Shown: positions 23,481 through 34,877, counted from the stretch's first letter. The stretch: 64,000 nucleotides of DNA from Perognathus longimembris pacificus (GCF_023159225.1 NC_063167.1:21951360-22015359), one strand, 5' to 3'. Numbers and translations are program-made. Notes: a model not told the origin generated them from the letters alone.

Positions 23481-23690
23481 TTGTTTGTTGTAGGCTTTTT
23501 TCCAGTCCCAGAGCTTGAACTAAGGGCTTGAACACTGCCCCTGGCTTCTCTTTGCTCAAGGCTAGCACTCTACCACATGAGCCACAGTGCCACTTTCAGC
23601 TTTTTCTGTTTATGTCGTGCTGAGGAATCAAACCCAGGGCTTCATACATACTAGGCAAGCACTCTACCACTAAGCCACATTCCCAGCCCC
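23481..23690 (-). mobile_element. IDL-Geo SINE, second of the stack
   Basis: Flanked by CAGCTTAG at 23,467 and 23,692. Diverged copy ending CCACATTCCCAGCCCC. Confidence 0.88.
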
Positions 23691-23705
23691 TCAGCTTAGT
23701 TTTTT

Positions 23706-23911
23706 GGGTTTTTTTTTTTGGCCAGTCCTGGGCCTTGGACTCAGGCCTGAGCACTGTCCCTGGCTTCTTTTTGCTCAAGGCTAGCACTCTGCCACCTGAG
23801 CCACAGCGCCCCTTCTGGCTGTTTTCCATATATGTGGTGCTGGGGAATCGAACTGAGAGCTTCATGTGTAGGAGGCAAGCACTCTTGCCACTAGGCCATA
23901 TTCCCAGCCCC
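23706..23911 (-). mobile_element. IDL-Geo SINE, third of the stack
   Basis: Flanked by TCAGCTTAGTTTTT at 23,691 and 23,912. It is closest to the consensus and so probably the youngest of the three. Confidence 0.9.
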
Positions 23912-23929
23912 TCAGCTTAGTTTTTAATT

Positions 23930-24010
23930 GTTGTATTGGTGCTGGGGAATGAAATTAAGGCCTCATACATGGTAAACACAAGCTCTACCACTGAACCACA
24001 TCTCCAGCCA
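23930..24010 (-). mobile_element. ID-like monomer
   Basis: GTGCTGGGGAATGAAATTAAG to CTGAACCACATCTCCAGCC. Confidence 0.65.
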
Positions 24011-24091
24011 AGATGAAGGCTCCTGGGCCCGACCCATTTTACTGAGTTAGAACCACCCAGGGGAGCTGCAGAAACCCACCTTGTTTTGGAG

Positions 24092-24170
24092 GAAGGACGG
24101 CTGGGGCTGGAATCCAGGGCCTTACATGCTAAGTGGATGTTCTACTACTGAGCTACACCCTGTTGTCAGC
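24092..24170 (-). mobile_element. ID-like monomer, diverged
   Basis: GGCTGGAATCCAGGGCCTTAC to CTACTGAGCTACACCC. Confidence 0.55.
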
Positions 24171-24799
24171 TTCTTGATGAGATAGGGAAGCCAGATTTGG
24201 CCTCACCTGCTAGCCTGTCCCACTTCTCAGGCCCTCACTTGGAAGGAAGGAGCTAAGAGCAAAAGAAGACAAAAGGAGTCACTCCAGGAGACACTTCACA
24301 GGTTCCTCAGGCAGGCAACCCCAGCCTTCCCCAGGATTTCCTTGTGGTAGGTCTCGGGGGTCCGCCAGGGATTGAGCAAGCACTCGACCTGGAAAGTTCA
24401 TTAAGAGGTTCCCTAGACTCTGACCCAGTGCCTGGCTGGGCTCCTTGGAGTGTTCCAATCCACCGAGCTGGGCGGGATGGGGGAGCTTTGATCACTGCTA
24501 CACGAAGGGCTTCCTGAATGCTTTCCTGAGGACATTGTTCCCCACAACAGAGTCATCAGGGTCAAATTCATCACAGGCTAGGCCAATCCAGGACCAACTG
24601 GGCGGGGAAACACAGCCCTCTGCCCAAGCCCCACTTCCCCTGGTAATATCAAGGCCGAGGTCTCTTGGTGAAGGAAAAGCTGTAGCAGAACACTACTGCC
24701 ATGAGCTTCAGGTGGCTTGGTGGCCCCACTCCCGATTCTCCAGACTCCGGCCTTCCACAGCCAGCCCCAGGGCCTACTTTCTTCCACAATCATACCCAA
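24171..24799. other. Intergenic, no gene recognised
   Basis: Unique sequence. The 156-codon frame beginning at 24,445 runs into the L2 relic and is not a gene. Confidence 0.5.
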
Positions 24800-24965
24800 A
24801 GGCCTTATTCATTTATTTAACATTTATTGACTTGGGCCACCGTAAGGCCCTCTCCTTGCCACCCAGGAACTCAGTGTTAGGGAACAAAGACAGACACAAT
24901 CACAGTGCCTGGTAACAGATGCTATAGTCTCAGGAGTGATGGGAGATAAAGCCCAGGAGGTAGAC
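24800..24965 (-). mobile_element. L2 LINE 3'-end fragment
   Basis: ATTCATTTATTTAACATTTA then ACCCAGGAACTCAGTGTTAG, the reverse of an L2 terminus. Confidence 0.5.
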
Positions 24966-25264
24966 TTGAGCAAGAAGTGAAGGACACTGCATGGCATGCA
25001 AGGAGTTCTGATCTCCTGTAGGCAAGAGGTGCCAGGGAATCTTTTGTGAAACAACTTTATCCAGCATGTATTTAAAAAAGGGAATGTTGGCAGAAGAGGG
25101 AGAAATTTCAGGAAGAGCTCAAGATTACAAGCAGGACTTGATGAACATCTTGAAGTAGGGGGAGTGGGTCAGATTCCAGGTACAGAGATGGGTCACTATC
25201 ATAGAAGAGGCCAGAGTGAGGAATGGCCAAAAATTGACTGACAGGACCAAGGAGATGGCACCCA

Positions 25265-25400
25265 TGCCAGGTGGTCTGCTGTATGTTTTCTAAACACCTC
25301 AGCCTTCACAACTCCAGGAGATAGACACGAGGAGACCCATTTTACAGATGATACTTGAAGGGCCTAAGGAACTTTGCTACTCATGCAACTAGATTAAAAC
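25265..25400 (-). mobile_element. MIR fragment
   Basis: AACACCTCAGCCTTCACAAC and CCCATTTTACAGATGATAC. Confidence 0.55.
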
Positions 25401-26840
25401 TTCACGCATAGGCCAACACTATCAACCATTACAGGATACCACCTATCTAGGCAGGGACAGTTGGTAAGCTGTTTCAGAGCTTAGAGAAAATTCAGAAGTA
25501 GAGGCACAGATGAGGCTACAATTGTCCAACAAGAAAGCAGAGGCAAGAATGGAGCCAGAGAGCACTTTCTTCCTCAAACACACATTGGATAAAGTCATTC
25601 CTCCACTTAGGAGGGAACAGTGGCAGAGAGAGCAAGAAAAGCACCCTGAGGTGGTAGTGACTTGGAGGAAGAGACGCCACAAGAATTGCAAAGAGCTAGA
25701 ACATGACCAGGACATTAGGTTTGCTGTCACAAAGGCTTCTAGCCAGATTGGATTCAGCACTGGATAGAGGGCAGGGGTAGTGGACAAGGAGTGAAAGCTT
25801 GATGAACTTCATTTTTATAAAGGACCACCTGGAAATGTAGACTGGGTGCATCTAGCACCCATAAAGGGGGGTATAGTATGTTTCTGCTCCTTGTTCCAGC
25901 TGCCTCTGGGCTCAGGCCCAGAAGCCAGTAGAAATGTCCAGTGGAACTGAAGTAGGGCATGAGGCACAGGCGCAGTAAGAGAGGGCATAAGGCACGAGTG
26001 CATCTTTGTATTCTTCTAGACAAAGAAGCAACCCTTGCTGGGATGCAACAGGTTTTGCTTTTTATATCTCAATCATTTGGAGGACTCATCTGGCATTTTT
26101 GAAAGCTACTGCTTACCCGTTGTATTGCAAAGAGGATCTTATCTGAAAAACAGGTAAATTATGTTAACAAACTTAATTTGAAAAGAATAAACTGTTTCTA
26201 AGTACATGACAGGCACTGCTGGAACAGGATGAAAACTGATCCACCAATTACTAATTATTCTTTACTCTGCAGGCGGATTCCCCAAAGACTTGTATTTAGC
26301 AAACACTTTGAGAAGAGGCCGTGCACAGCAAAGGAATCAAAGAGCACTTGTTTATATTTCACTGTTCAGACTGGCTGCCATCCCACTTGGATAAAAGGAA
26401 GGACTTCCTGGGTCACCAGCCAGAGCTCGCCTGTCATCAAAGCACCTGAAACTGTCTCTCACTCTGCCTGCACAATCACAGCATCCTCATTTTGCAGGCT
26501 TGGAAAACACAGGCCAGGAGAGGTGAAAGAAGAGCCCAGGCCACTCTGTTCTCTTCCCTTCAAGTCCAAGGCTCTACCCTCCATCCATTCTCTTTATCTG
26601 TGACCTTTTGAGCACTGCCTTGTTCCTGCCTTTGATATTACAGACCCCATGAAGGTCTGAAGCTCACATCCAACCTTGGTAAGCTGGTCTTCTGAAGAAT
26701 ATTCCTAGTAAGTCTTCAACCAGGCCCATGGGGACCCCAGCTGTCATTCAGCCATGCTGTGCCTTTCTCCCATTCCTCACTGACCAGGATCACACTTAAT
26801 GACTATAGGAAGTGAGATCTTTCATGCATGGAAATTTCAA
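25401..26840. other. Intergenic, no gene recognised
   Basis: Unique sequence. About 26,040-26,260 is AT-rich and repeat-free, a possible conserved non-coding element. The 124-codon frame at 26,229-26,603 has no support. Confidence 0.4.
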
Positions 26841-26844
26841 CTAA

Positions 26845-27010
26845 CATTTCTTGAACCCATACTAGCTGCCATAGATTAGTTTATCTACATTACCTATCCT
26901 CACAAAAAAACAGCAAAAATTCTTACCCACTTTACAGACAAGGATACTGAGGCTCACATGAGCTCTGATTTGGCCAGGGCAGTATTCCTAACTCATCCAT
27001 CAACCTCCAA
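26845..27010 (-). mobile_element. MIR fragment
   Basis: CCCACTTTACAGACAAGGATACTGAGGC is the reverse MIR core. Confidence 0.65.
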
Positions 27011-27960
27011 ATTCCATTTTATTCCTCTCTGCTACACTGCCGGAGCCCAGAACTCTCCAAATACATAGAGCCCACCCCAAATATGGAAGAGGGCAAGTGC
27101 ACAAGAGACCTTTTCATCTTAGTTGCCTAGCTTCCAGACTCCACTGAGACTAATTCCTTGTTGTCTCACTCAGCCACCAACCTAGGGCCCTGGGAAGCTG
27201 AAGAGTCAAAGGGCTCCCTGGCAGGCTTGTCCTGGCAGCTGCCCAGATGAGTTATGCTAACACAGCAACAGGCACAGGAAAGGGCCCAGAGAGTGGAAAA
27301 GCACCAGACACTAAGCCGCTGAGGAAAGACAAGTGATTCCTGCTGTGCTAACAGGATAACCCTGCTTTAAAGCCACCCATCACAGGACCAGGAACAGTCC
27401 AAGGGATGGGGGACAAGCAAAGAGCTCCAAGTATATCCACTTTGTAATGTGGCTATTGGGTCAGTCAGAGTCACATGCCTCCAAAGTGAATCAGCAAGTT
27501 TGGAAGAAAACCAGTCCATGCCCTGGTCCTCCCCAGCAACCCTGGTCTGTCTTTGGCCTGCCACTTAACTTCACCTGTGCAGAGGCCAGACAGTATATGC
27601 TGACAGCCACGAAGGTAGCCACAGACCTGAGTCAGCCCATGGGAAAGAAGGGTCTCTCTGAGAATATTAATAGACTGGCTGGAGGCAGTTCAACAAGGCC
27701 AGCTCCCAGGAACCAAAATTATCTAAAAGACTCCCAATCAAAGTGGGACTGGAAGGAGCAACTTGGCTTTCCAAAGATAGGCCTTCATCAGCCAGCCACT
27801 GGTAGGAGGTAAAGCAGTGCACAGGGTTTATTTCTAAAATAGCTGAAAATCTAAAAATGTCCGTGGGAAAACCTTTCTGGTATTCTTTCTGTGGATTTCT
27901 ATCCTCAAATGTTTTGCTTAAGTTGATGTTAAACTATGTATGTACACGAACCCAACAGTG
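27011..27960. other. Intergenic, no gene recognised
   Basis: Unique sequence; a 121-codon frame at 27,447-27,812 has no splice or similarity support. Confidence 0.5.
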
Positions 27961-27963
27961 TTT

Positions 27964-28201
27964 GGTTTTTGTTGTTGTTCCAGTACTAGGGTTTGAACTC
28001 AGGACCTGGGCGCTGTCCTTTGGCTTTTTTGCTTGAGATGGCATTCTACCACTTGAGCCACAGCTCCACTTCTAGATTTTCGGTGGCTACTTGGAGATAA
28101 GAGTCTCATGGACTTCCCTGCCCTGGCTGGCTTCAAACTGTAATTATCAGATGTCAGTCCCCAGTTGCAAGGATTATAAATGTGAGCTATCAGTGTCCAG
28201 C
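27964..28201 (-). mobile_element. B1/Geo compound SINE
   Basis: Reverse copy with CCACTTGAGCCACAGCTCC and the TTGGAGATAAGAGTCTCATGG linker. Confidence 0.85.
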
Positions 28202-28281
28202 CAGGCTGTCTTTAAATTCATAATCCACCTGTCTCTGCCTCCCAAATACTGAGATTACAGACATGCTGTACTATACTCAGC
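28202..28281 (-). mobile_element. B1 SINE fragment
   Basis: CACCTGTCTCTGCCTCCCAA to GAGATTACAGACATGC. Confidence 0.7.
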
Positions 28282-28283
28282 TT

Positions 28284-28471
28284 TTTTTTTTTTTTTTGCT
28301 GGGCTTGAACTCAGGGCCTGAGCACTGTCCCTGATTTTTTGCTCAAGGCTAGCACTCCACCACTTGAGCCATACCACCACTTCCAGCTGTTTATGTGGTG
28401 CTGAGGAATTGAACCCAGGGCTTCATGCATGCTAGGCAAGCACTCCACAGCTAAGCCACATTCCCAGACCC
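28284..28471 (-). mobile_element. IDL-Geo SINE
   Basis: Reverse copy flanked by CTCAGCTT on the left and CTCAGCTTACTTTTT on the right. Confidence 0.85.
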
Positions 28472-28499
28472 TCAGCTTACTTTTTGTTGTTAGTTTTTC

Positions 28500-28643
28500 A
28501 TTTTTTTTTGTTTTCTTTGAGACAGAGTCTTGGATAGTAGGCTAAACTAGAACCTGTGCTATATAATCCAGTCTGGTCTCAAAGTCACGAGCCCCCTGCC
28601 TCTGCCTCATGAGTGTTGATTACTGGCATGGGCTACTAGGCTC
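28500..28643 (-). mobile_element. B1 SINE
   Basis: TTTGAGACAGAGTCTTGGATA to GATTACTGGCATGGGCTAC. Confidence 0.75.
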
Positions 28644-28754
28644 CAAAAGTATTGTGGTGGAAACAAAATCTGGAATCTACTATTTGCCACCTGTCTATGA
28701 GACCACTAAAATATCTCTCAGATGTTATTAAGGGAGAGCTTTTTATTGTTTGTT

Positions 28755-28825
28755 TTTGTTTTTTAGTGCTGGGATGGAGCTTTCACACAAGCTAGGCAAG
28801 TACTCCTACACTCCAGCCACGAGAC
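28755..28825 (-). mobile_element. ID-like monomer fragment
   Basis: AGTGCTGGGATGGAGCTTTC then ACAAGCTAGGCAAGTACTCC. Confidence 0.5.
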
Positions 28826-29283
28826 AGGCTTTTTGAGAGGTCACCACAAATTGGCAAGCCTCTGGGTCAAATTAATGCTATTGGTATGTTATCATGCTTG
28901 CATTCTTAAAAAGTTACCAACATCTCTTTAAAAAGGGTTCCAAAAAAGCCACTGAACTCACTGTTTCCTCTCTGGTGCACCACTAGTGAGCAGCACCAAC
29001 TAAAAGGTGAATCACTACTGCCCCCTCTCAGCAGGCCTGTGCGTTGCAGCTCCCAGCCCCACCAGCCTGGGGGCTCATCTGTTACCTGACTGACCCCTGT
29101 AGGCAGCAAACTGCTACTCCTGAGCTCAGTCCTAGTAATGCTTAGGTCTAGTAATGCGCAGGACTGCCACCAGGTGGTGGCACTAATCTGTCAGTGAGGC
29201 ATGTCTCTAGCCAGAGACCACAAGGGGAAGCCCACCTCAGATCCTTTTAGAAGCAGAAAGCCTTACCGAAGACATTCATTTCA
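28826..29283. other. Intergenic, no gene recognised
   Basis: Unique sequence. Confidence 0.5.
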
Positions 29284-29470
29284 AGGCCAGGTGATGGCTC
29301 ATGCCTTTAATACCAGCTACTTGAGAGGTAGAAATCAGGAAGATCATGGTTTGAGGCCAACCTAACCCAACTCAAGAGATAAGCTAGGCATAGTGGTACA
29401 TGCCTGCGACCCAAATGTGGGTAGGAAGACTGTAGTCTGATGTTGGGCCTCAATAAAAACTGAAGAACCT
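29284..29470 (+). mobile_element. B1 SINE, two partial monomers
   Basis: GGTGATGGCTCATGCCTTTAATACC, then a second start GGCATAGTGGTACATGCCTGC. Confidence 0.65.
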
Positions 29471-29599
29471 TATCTAAGAAATGACTTAAGGAGCTGGGGA
29501 CTAGGAGGCATGGCTGAAGGACTCAAGTGGTGGAGCCAAGTGTGTAGCCTTGAGTTCAAATCCCCTTCATGACCCCCTGCCCACCCAGGAAAAAGCCAA

Positions 29600-29825
29600 A
29601 AAACAGCCAAGCACCAAATGGCTCACCTCTACAACCTTGCTACTCAGATCTGGAGGATGTGTGAAGCCAACTCATACAGAGAAGCTCACAAGACTCTACC
29701 TCCAATTAACCAGCAAACAGCCAGACTGGAGGTGTGGATCAAGTGGTAGGGCTCCAGCCATGAGCCAGGAATCTGAGCAGACCCGGAGTTCAAGCCCTAG
29801 TGGTGGCAAAAGGAAAACAAAACCA
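29600..29825 (+). mobile_element. B1/Geo compound SINE
   Basis: AATTAACCAGCAAACAGCCAG linker and GAGTTCAAGCCCTAGTGGTGG end. Confidence 0.75.
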
Positions 29826-29867
29826 CTAATTGCAGTATTTAAACTCATCAGCAATGAGAAACAACCG

Positions 29868-30262
29868 AAGCTAGGGCACCGGTGGCTCATTGTCTGTAAT
29901 CCTAGCTACTTGCTAGGTTATCAGGAAGATCAGCTGAGCAAAACAGTTTGAGACCCTTCCCTACCCACAGCTGGACACAATGGCACATGCCTGTCATCTC
30001 AGGCTCCACAGGAGGCTAAGATGGGAAGAATCATGGTCCCAGGCAACAAAGTTCACTAAAGAAAGCAAGCCAGATATGGTGGCACATGCCTGTAATTCTC
30101 ACAACTAAAAGTAGGCAGACTGTGACTCAGTTGTGCACCCAGATGGAGAACTTATCCTAAAAATAAGTACAAAACAAGACCAGTGACATAACTCAGCAGA
30201 TCTATGACAGCCTAGCAAGGGAGAGACCCTGAGTTCAAATCCACAGTGCCACAAGGAAAAAA
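29868..30262 (+). mobile_element. B1 and B1-dID SINE cluster
   Basis: Three B1-like starts (GGCACCGGTGGCTCATTGTC; ACACAATGGCACATGCCTGTC; GATATGGTGGCACATGCCTG). They are followed by an ID-like right part ending TGAGTTCAAATCCACAGTGCC. Confidence 0.65.
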
Positions 30263-30455
30263 GGAATTCAAATGTCCAACAATAGGGAAAATGTAAAAAA
30301 TAGTTCTGCTATACTCCTACCTGATGGATAATCATGCAAAATTAACTCAATTATGACCATGAGGTAAGAATGGGAAATGACATTCAACAATTAACATAAA
30401 AGTACAGTGAGGTAATCACTTAAAAAACTACAGAGTTAAAAAAAAAAAAAAAAAG

Positions 30456-30690
30456 AGTCAATGCCGGTAGCTCACCTATGATCCTAGCTACTCAAGAGGC
30501 TGAAATCTGAGGATCATGGTTTGAAGCAAGCCCAGGCAGAAAATCTTTGTGATTCTTACCTCCAACTAACCACCAAAAAGCCAGAAGTAGAGCAGTGGCT
30601 CAAGTGGTAGAGTGTTAACCTTGAGGGGGGGGGGGGGGAAGAAGCTCAGAGACAGTGCCTGAGTTCAAGCTCCAGTATTGGCACAAAGAA
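30456..30690 (+). mobile_element. B1/Geo compound SINE with an internal G14 run
   Basis: Complete copy. A homopolymer of about 14 G's at about 30,625-30,638 replaces the usual AGCAAAAA of the Geo half. Confidence 0.85.
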
Positions 30691-30969
30691 AATGAGATGC
30701 TAAATAGTGGTTTTATAGTGCTGGAGTGCGGACACCTTTTTCATCACAAATTTTCTTTCATATACATATATTTCTTTTATGGTATGAAAGAGAGTATATG
30801 TTGTACTCCAGATTTTGCAGACGTCTTAGCCTCTTGTTTCCATGGCCCTCCAGGCTTCTCAGCAACTGCTCAACAAAAGAAGGGAGTCCTTACACACATC
30901 CCCCCTTCCTACTGCTAATACCACCCAAACTGGAAGGTAGATTCGGTCAAGATGGTTTGCAGATGCCAC

Positions 30970-30975
30970 TTTAAT
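30970..30975 (-). terminator. SMIM12: Candidate SMIM12 poly(A) signal ATTAAA
   Basis: TTTAAT on the plus strand reads as ATTAAA on the minus strand about 555 bases after the stop codon. It is the second-best signal hexamer; no AATAAA was seen closer to the stop. Confidence 0.4.
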
Positions 30976-31530
30976 CACAGTTGACTCGTGATGAGGGGTG
31001 GAAGCAGCTGACTGTTTTCAAGCAAATTCACCACACACACACACCTGCCCCTGCCCCTGCCCCAAGGGGAACAGCCCAGCCTCTGACAGAAACACTTCCA
31101 GTCCCCAGGGAACCTCACCCCCCACAGCTGACCACAGGATTTCTGGAAGAATGAGCTGGAAAGGATAGGGAACCAGGAGATATGTGAATGAAAACTAGGC
31201 TTGTAGGTGGCCCTTCTACAAGAAACACCCAAATCCCAGCCATTGCCACTCGAGGCCAAACTGCCCCCTCCGGGAGGTTGAAAACTAGAGTTCATTTCAT
31301 AGCACTTATCCCAGCAGAACCCCCACATTAGCCTGAAGCCCCACCAAGAGATGCGAACTTCCTCTTTGCTGACCCTCAGCTGCTGCTGGGATGTGGAGCC
31401 GTACATAAGGAAGCAGCCAGTACTTGTGTGGCTGTGGGATGGGAGGGGCCAGCAAAAGCAGCAAATCAAATCAGATGTATGTACTGGGGCTGGGTGAATA
31501 TGGTGGCAGGATTGGTCCCAGTGTCCTCCA

Positions 31531-31809
31531 TTAATTCTTCTCCGGGCGGTTTCTGTTCAGGACAGCTTTAGGAGCAAATTCCAGCTTGTCCTTAAGGCTC
31601 ACCACCTGGGTATGGTCCTTGCCTAGAAGCTCATCCAGTTTGCGATCCTCTCGGCGCTCTGAGATGCTCTTTTCTTCCTCCACAGGCTGGGGATCCTTTC
31701 CCCTGATGAACCACTCCAGGTGGTAACCCACAGCCCCGACCACGAAGGCCACAGGAAATGTGACATAGGGCGCATAGGTACGCACCACGGTCCAAAACAC
31801 GGGCCACAT
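31531..31809 (-). CDS. SMIM12: SMIM12, small integral membrane protein 12 (92 aa)
   Basis: A single-exon reading frame of 92 codons, the full family length. It starts [20 protein letters not shown] and ends [10 protein letters not shown] hydrophobic segment at about residues 12-33 forms one predicted membrane span. It is followed by RGKDPQP and a highly charged tail ([18 protein letters not shown]). The protein matches the human SMIM12 sequence as I remember it essentially without change, which indicates strong constraint. Its molecular function is not established. The neighbouring minus-strand DLGAP3 upstream reproduces the human gene order. The ATG lies 5 bases after a consensus acceptor, so the 5' UTR is almost wholly in an upstream exon. 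Confidence 0.98.
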
Positions 31810-32382
31810 GACATCTGCACAAAAGCACAGGTAGCATTAGGAAGAAACAAGCATCCCCTCCCCCACTAAACATGGACAACCCACAGGGCACTCCACTTAC
31901 TGAGCAGCTACTCCATGCAGAGCAACGTAGGTATCTACTATGCTTTCTGTATCAGTGGGTCCCTAAAATAATCTAGAAAACTGTAAAGGGTTCAATTGTT
32001 AAGAAACAAGGAAGAACCTCTATGTGTGCTATTCTCTCTTGACAACTGTATCCCAGGGTGTGGCTCTGAGCCTTACCCAATACAGCTTGTGTCCTGCTGC
32101 TGGCCTCAGGTCCCCCCTCCCCAGTCTGCCAAAATTACAGGAAGGGAAAAGAAGTTCTCTGTTCCATGATATTTCCCCATGCGTGAATGGAGGGGTTTAT
32201 TATCAAAACCATAAACTATTGACTAACTATTCTGGATTTAAGATAAACAAAGTTTTAAATTGTTATCTTTTATTTTTATTAATTTGTATTGTAGACATGA
32301 CGTACACAGGGATTACAATTGCATGAGTCAGGTAATGAGTGTATGCCTTTTCACACTAGAATAAGGGTTTTTTAGCTTTTTC

Positions 32383-32580
32383 TTTTTTTTTCCAGTCCTG
32401 GGGCTTGAACTCAGGGCCTGAGCACTGTCCCTGGCTTCTTTCTGCTCAAGGCTAGCACTCTACCATGTGAGCCACAGTGCCACTTCTAGCCTTTTGTATT
32501 TATGTGGTGCTGAGGAATCGAATGTATGGCTTCACGTATACGAGGCAAGCACTCTTGCCACTAGGCCATATTCCCAGCCC
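32383..32580 (-). mobile_element. IDL-Geo SINE
   Basis: Reverse copy flanked by TTAGCTTT on both sides. Confidence 0.9.
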
Positions 32581-32719
32581 TTAGCTTTCATTTTCTATCA
32601 AAAGAACTAAACCTGTGGTTTACAAGTCTATTGGCCAAACAACTTTCAAAACGTTATGTTTACCCAAACCCCTATCTTCACACTTGCATAGTAAGCTCAT
32701 AAAAATATCACAAGCTATT

Positions 32720-32800
32720 ATCCATGTATATACATACTTCTATATATACTGTACATATGTATACATGTATATATGTGTGTGTACATATATACACACACAC
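32720..32800. repeat. AT/ATAC-rich alternating tract
   Basis: TATATACATA-, TATGTATACATGTATATATG- and (TG)/(CA) runs form a small imperfect inverted repeat. Confidence 0.7.
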
Positions 32801-32857
32801 TGGACACTCTGGGGGCCTAGTACTCGGTCTCTCTAAAAATCACTGTACACTGCCAGT

Positions 32858-33079
32858 TAGTTGCCAGTGGCTCATGCTTATAATCCTAGTCAATCAGGAG
32901 GATGACATCTGAGGATCACAGTTTGAATCCAGCACAGGCAGGAAAGTCCATGAGGATTCTAATATCTGAAATTAACCAAAAAGCTGGAAGTGGAGCTGTG
33001 TCTCAAGTATTAGAGCAAAAAAGCTCAGGGACAGCGCCCAGGCCCCAAGTTCAAGACCCAGTACCAGCATGCGCACGTG

Positions 33080-33080
<1 letters not shown>
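32858..33080 (+). mobile_element. B1/Geo compound SINE with (CA)n tail
   Basis: Ends GTTCAAGACCCAGTACCAGC and passes straight into the CA microsatellite at 33,081-33,125. Confidence 0.85.

Positions 33081-33125
<45 letters not shown>
33081..33125. repeat. (CA)n microsatellite
   Basis: At the 3' end of the preceding SINE. Confidence 0.95.
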
Positions 33126-33129
<4 letters not shown>

Positions 33130-33279
33130 GGAACTGTCCCAGGGCCTCCAAGAATGAGATAGGACAACATCAAAGTAATGTAAAAAAACAAAACAGCACT
33201 AACAGCCACCGAGTAACAGATGAATGCCATTAACAGTCACCAAAGACCATTAACAATTATGATGCCAGCTAGCTACAGA

Positions 33280-33370
33280 GCTCGTGCATCACCATGGGCC
33301 TTGGCTAAACACTATATACACTGTCTCCCTTAGTCCCAGCGGCCACCCTAAGAGGTAGATGGCATTACTA
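33280..33370 (-). mobile_element. MIR fragment
   Basis: GGCTAAACACTATATACACTG then CACCCTAAGAGGTAGATGGC. Confidence 0.5.
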
Positions 33371-33609
33371 GGGGGTCTCAAACAAAAACATCTTTCTGGC
33401 TGTGCCTGCATTTCTCTACCACTGCTATCTCTGGTCTAGGGTGAAAAAGCAAAACCTCACCAAAAATGACTCTCCCTTCCCTCTTTGTTTGCAATACTTT
33501 TTCGGAGAATCCAAATGTTATGCAGACCCGAGACTGTAATGGAACATGGTGGTGGTAGTCAAGGTGTAAGGTGGTGGTAAGGCTTCAGCAGCTTCAAGAC
33601 TCCCTTACT

Positions 33610-33835
33610 TGTCCTTTATCCTTGCACCAGACCCTATGCCAGACAGATTACAACTAGTCATCATCTGACTCTCAGAACACCTCTATGATGTAGGAATTAT
33701 TAGCCCAGATTTTTGTCTAAGGGGTACAAAGGCTCAAAGACATTGTTAACATGCCCAAGCACATTACAAGGGCCAGACCCACTGATTTTGAACCCAGACT
33801 GCACCAACTTCAAAGCTTGTGCTCTTTCTAGTGGA
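33610..33835 (-). mobile_element. MIR, long copy
   Basis: CTCTATGATGTAGGAATTATTAG, GCTCAAAGACATTGTTAACATG and TTTTGAACCCAGACTGCACC. Confidence 0.65.
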
Positions 33836-34103
33836 AAGAACATCCCGCAGTTATGAGCAGGGTTTCTGTCCAAATCCCCAGACTTAGGGAGAGTCTCCCG
33901 CAGCTTATCCCCATTAGCTTAGCATTTCATCGCCTTGAAGAGCTTCCCTTTTTGCAGATTATACTAAGAGATCTATGAAATTCTCAGATGTAGTCAGCAC
34001 ACCTGAGGAATCCCAAACCGAATACTTCACTTGATCTACCTCTCAGGCAAACTCTTTTCTCAACAGCAACTCTCCATTCAGGGTTCCAACTTGTACTTTA
34101 TCT

Positions 34104-34220
34104 TTTTTCTTGGTTTTGAGACAGGGTCTCACAAGGAAGCCCAAGCCAGCCTTAAATTTATGTTCTCACTCAGGATGGCCTTGAACTCATAATCTTCCTG
34201 CCTCAGCCACCACAGTGCCA
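34104..34220 (-). mobile_element. B1 SINE
   Basis: TTGAGACAGGGTCTCACAAGG through GGCCTTGAACTCATAATC. Confidence 0.8.
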
Positions 34221-34247
34221 ATTTGTCTTAAAACATATCAAGTTCAA

Positions 34248-34470
34248 GCTGGGCACCGGTGGCTCCTGCCTGCAATCCTAGCTTCTCAGGAAGCTGAGAT
34301 TAGAGGATCATAGTTTGAGCCAGCCCGGGGAAGAAATGTTCATGATATTATTCTCTCCAACTAATCAGCAAAAAAAAATGGAAATGGAGCTGTGGCTCAC
34401 TGACAGCACCAGCCTCGAGTGGAAAAAGCTAAAGGACAGTTCCCAGGCCCTCCGTTTTATCTCCAATATC
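34248..34470 (+). mobile_element. B1/Geo compound SINE
   Basis: GCTGGGCACCGGTGGCTCCTG to CAGTTCCCAGGCCCTCCG. Confidence 0.82.
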
Positions 34471-34746
34471 CGCTAAACTTATCAAGTCCACAAGTAATAT
34501 TCCTCCTTCTCAAGTGCAGAACAAGGCCTCTCTCTGTCGTTCTGCTCAAGGTCTCCTCATTCCCCTAAGTCAACTCATCCACTGATTCAACACTTAAATC
34601 TTCTCAGTGCCAGGCACCGTGCTGGATTACCATCACTTGACTGAGTTTTCCAAAACAACTTTAAGCTCTGTGAGAGCAAGGATCAAAGTCTGTCAGGGTC
34701 CCCAAGGCAACCTACCCATTGCTCCCATCCTTTCATACATACACAC

Positions 34747-34765
34747 GCAGACAGACAGACAGACA

Positions 34766-34861
<96 letters not shown>

Positions 34862-34877
34862 CACACAACACACAGTC
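34747..34877. repeat. (CAGA)n(CA)n microsatellite, about 130 bp
   Basis: Five CAGA units followed by more than 45 CA units with one AA interruption. The longest CA tract in the window, about 200 bases from the CpG island. Confidence 0.95.

Larger units (their letters stand above)
30955..31814 (-). other. SMIM12: SMIM12 terminal exon (CDS plus 3' UTR, approximate)
   Basis: The acceptor CTTTTGTGCAG lies at 31815-31825, so the exon begins ATGTC immediately before the start codon. Downstream of the stop the sequence is unique and unbroken by SINEs down to about 30,700. The best poly(A) signal is ATTAAA on the minus strand at 30970-30975. That would give a 3' UTR of about 580 bases. The true end could be further downstream. 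Confidence 0.6.

Noticed and set aside
24445..24915. A 156-codon plus-strand frame
   Set aside because: It runs into a reverse L2 fragment and has no support.
30975..31469. A 164-codon minus-strand frame downstream of SMIM12
   Set aside because: It lies wholly in the proposed SMIM12 3' UTR, with no similarity or splice context.
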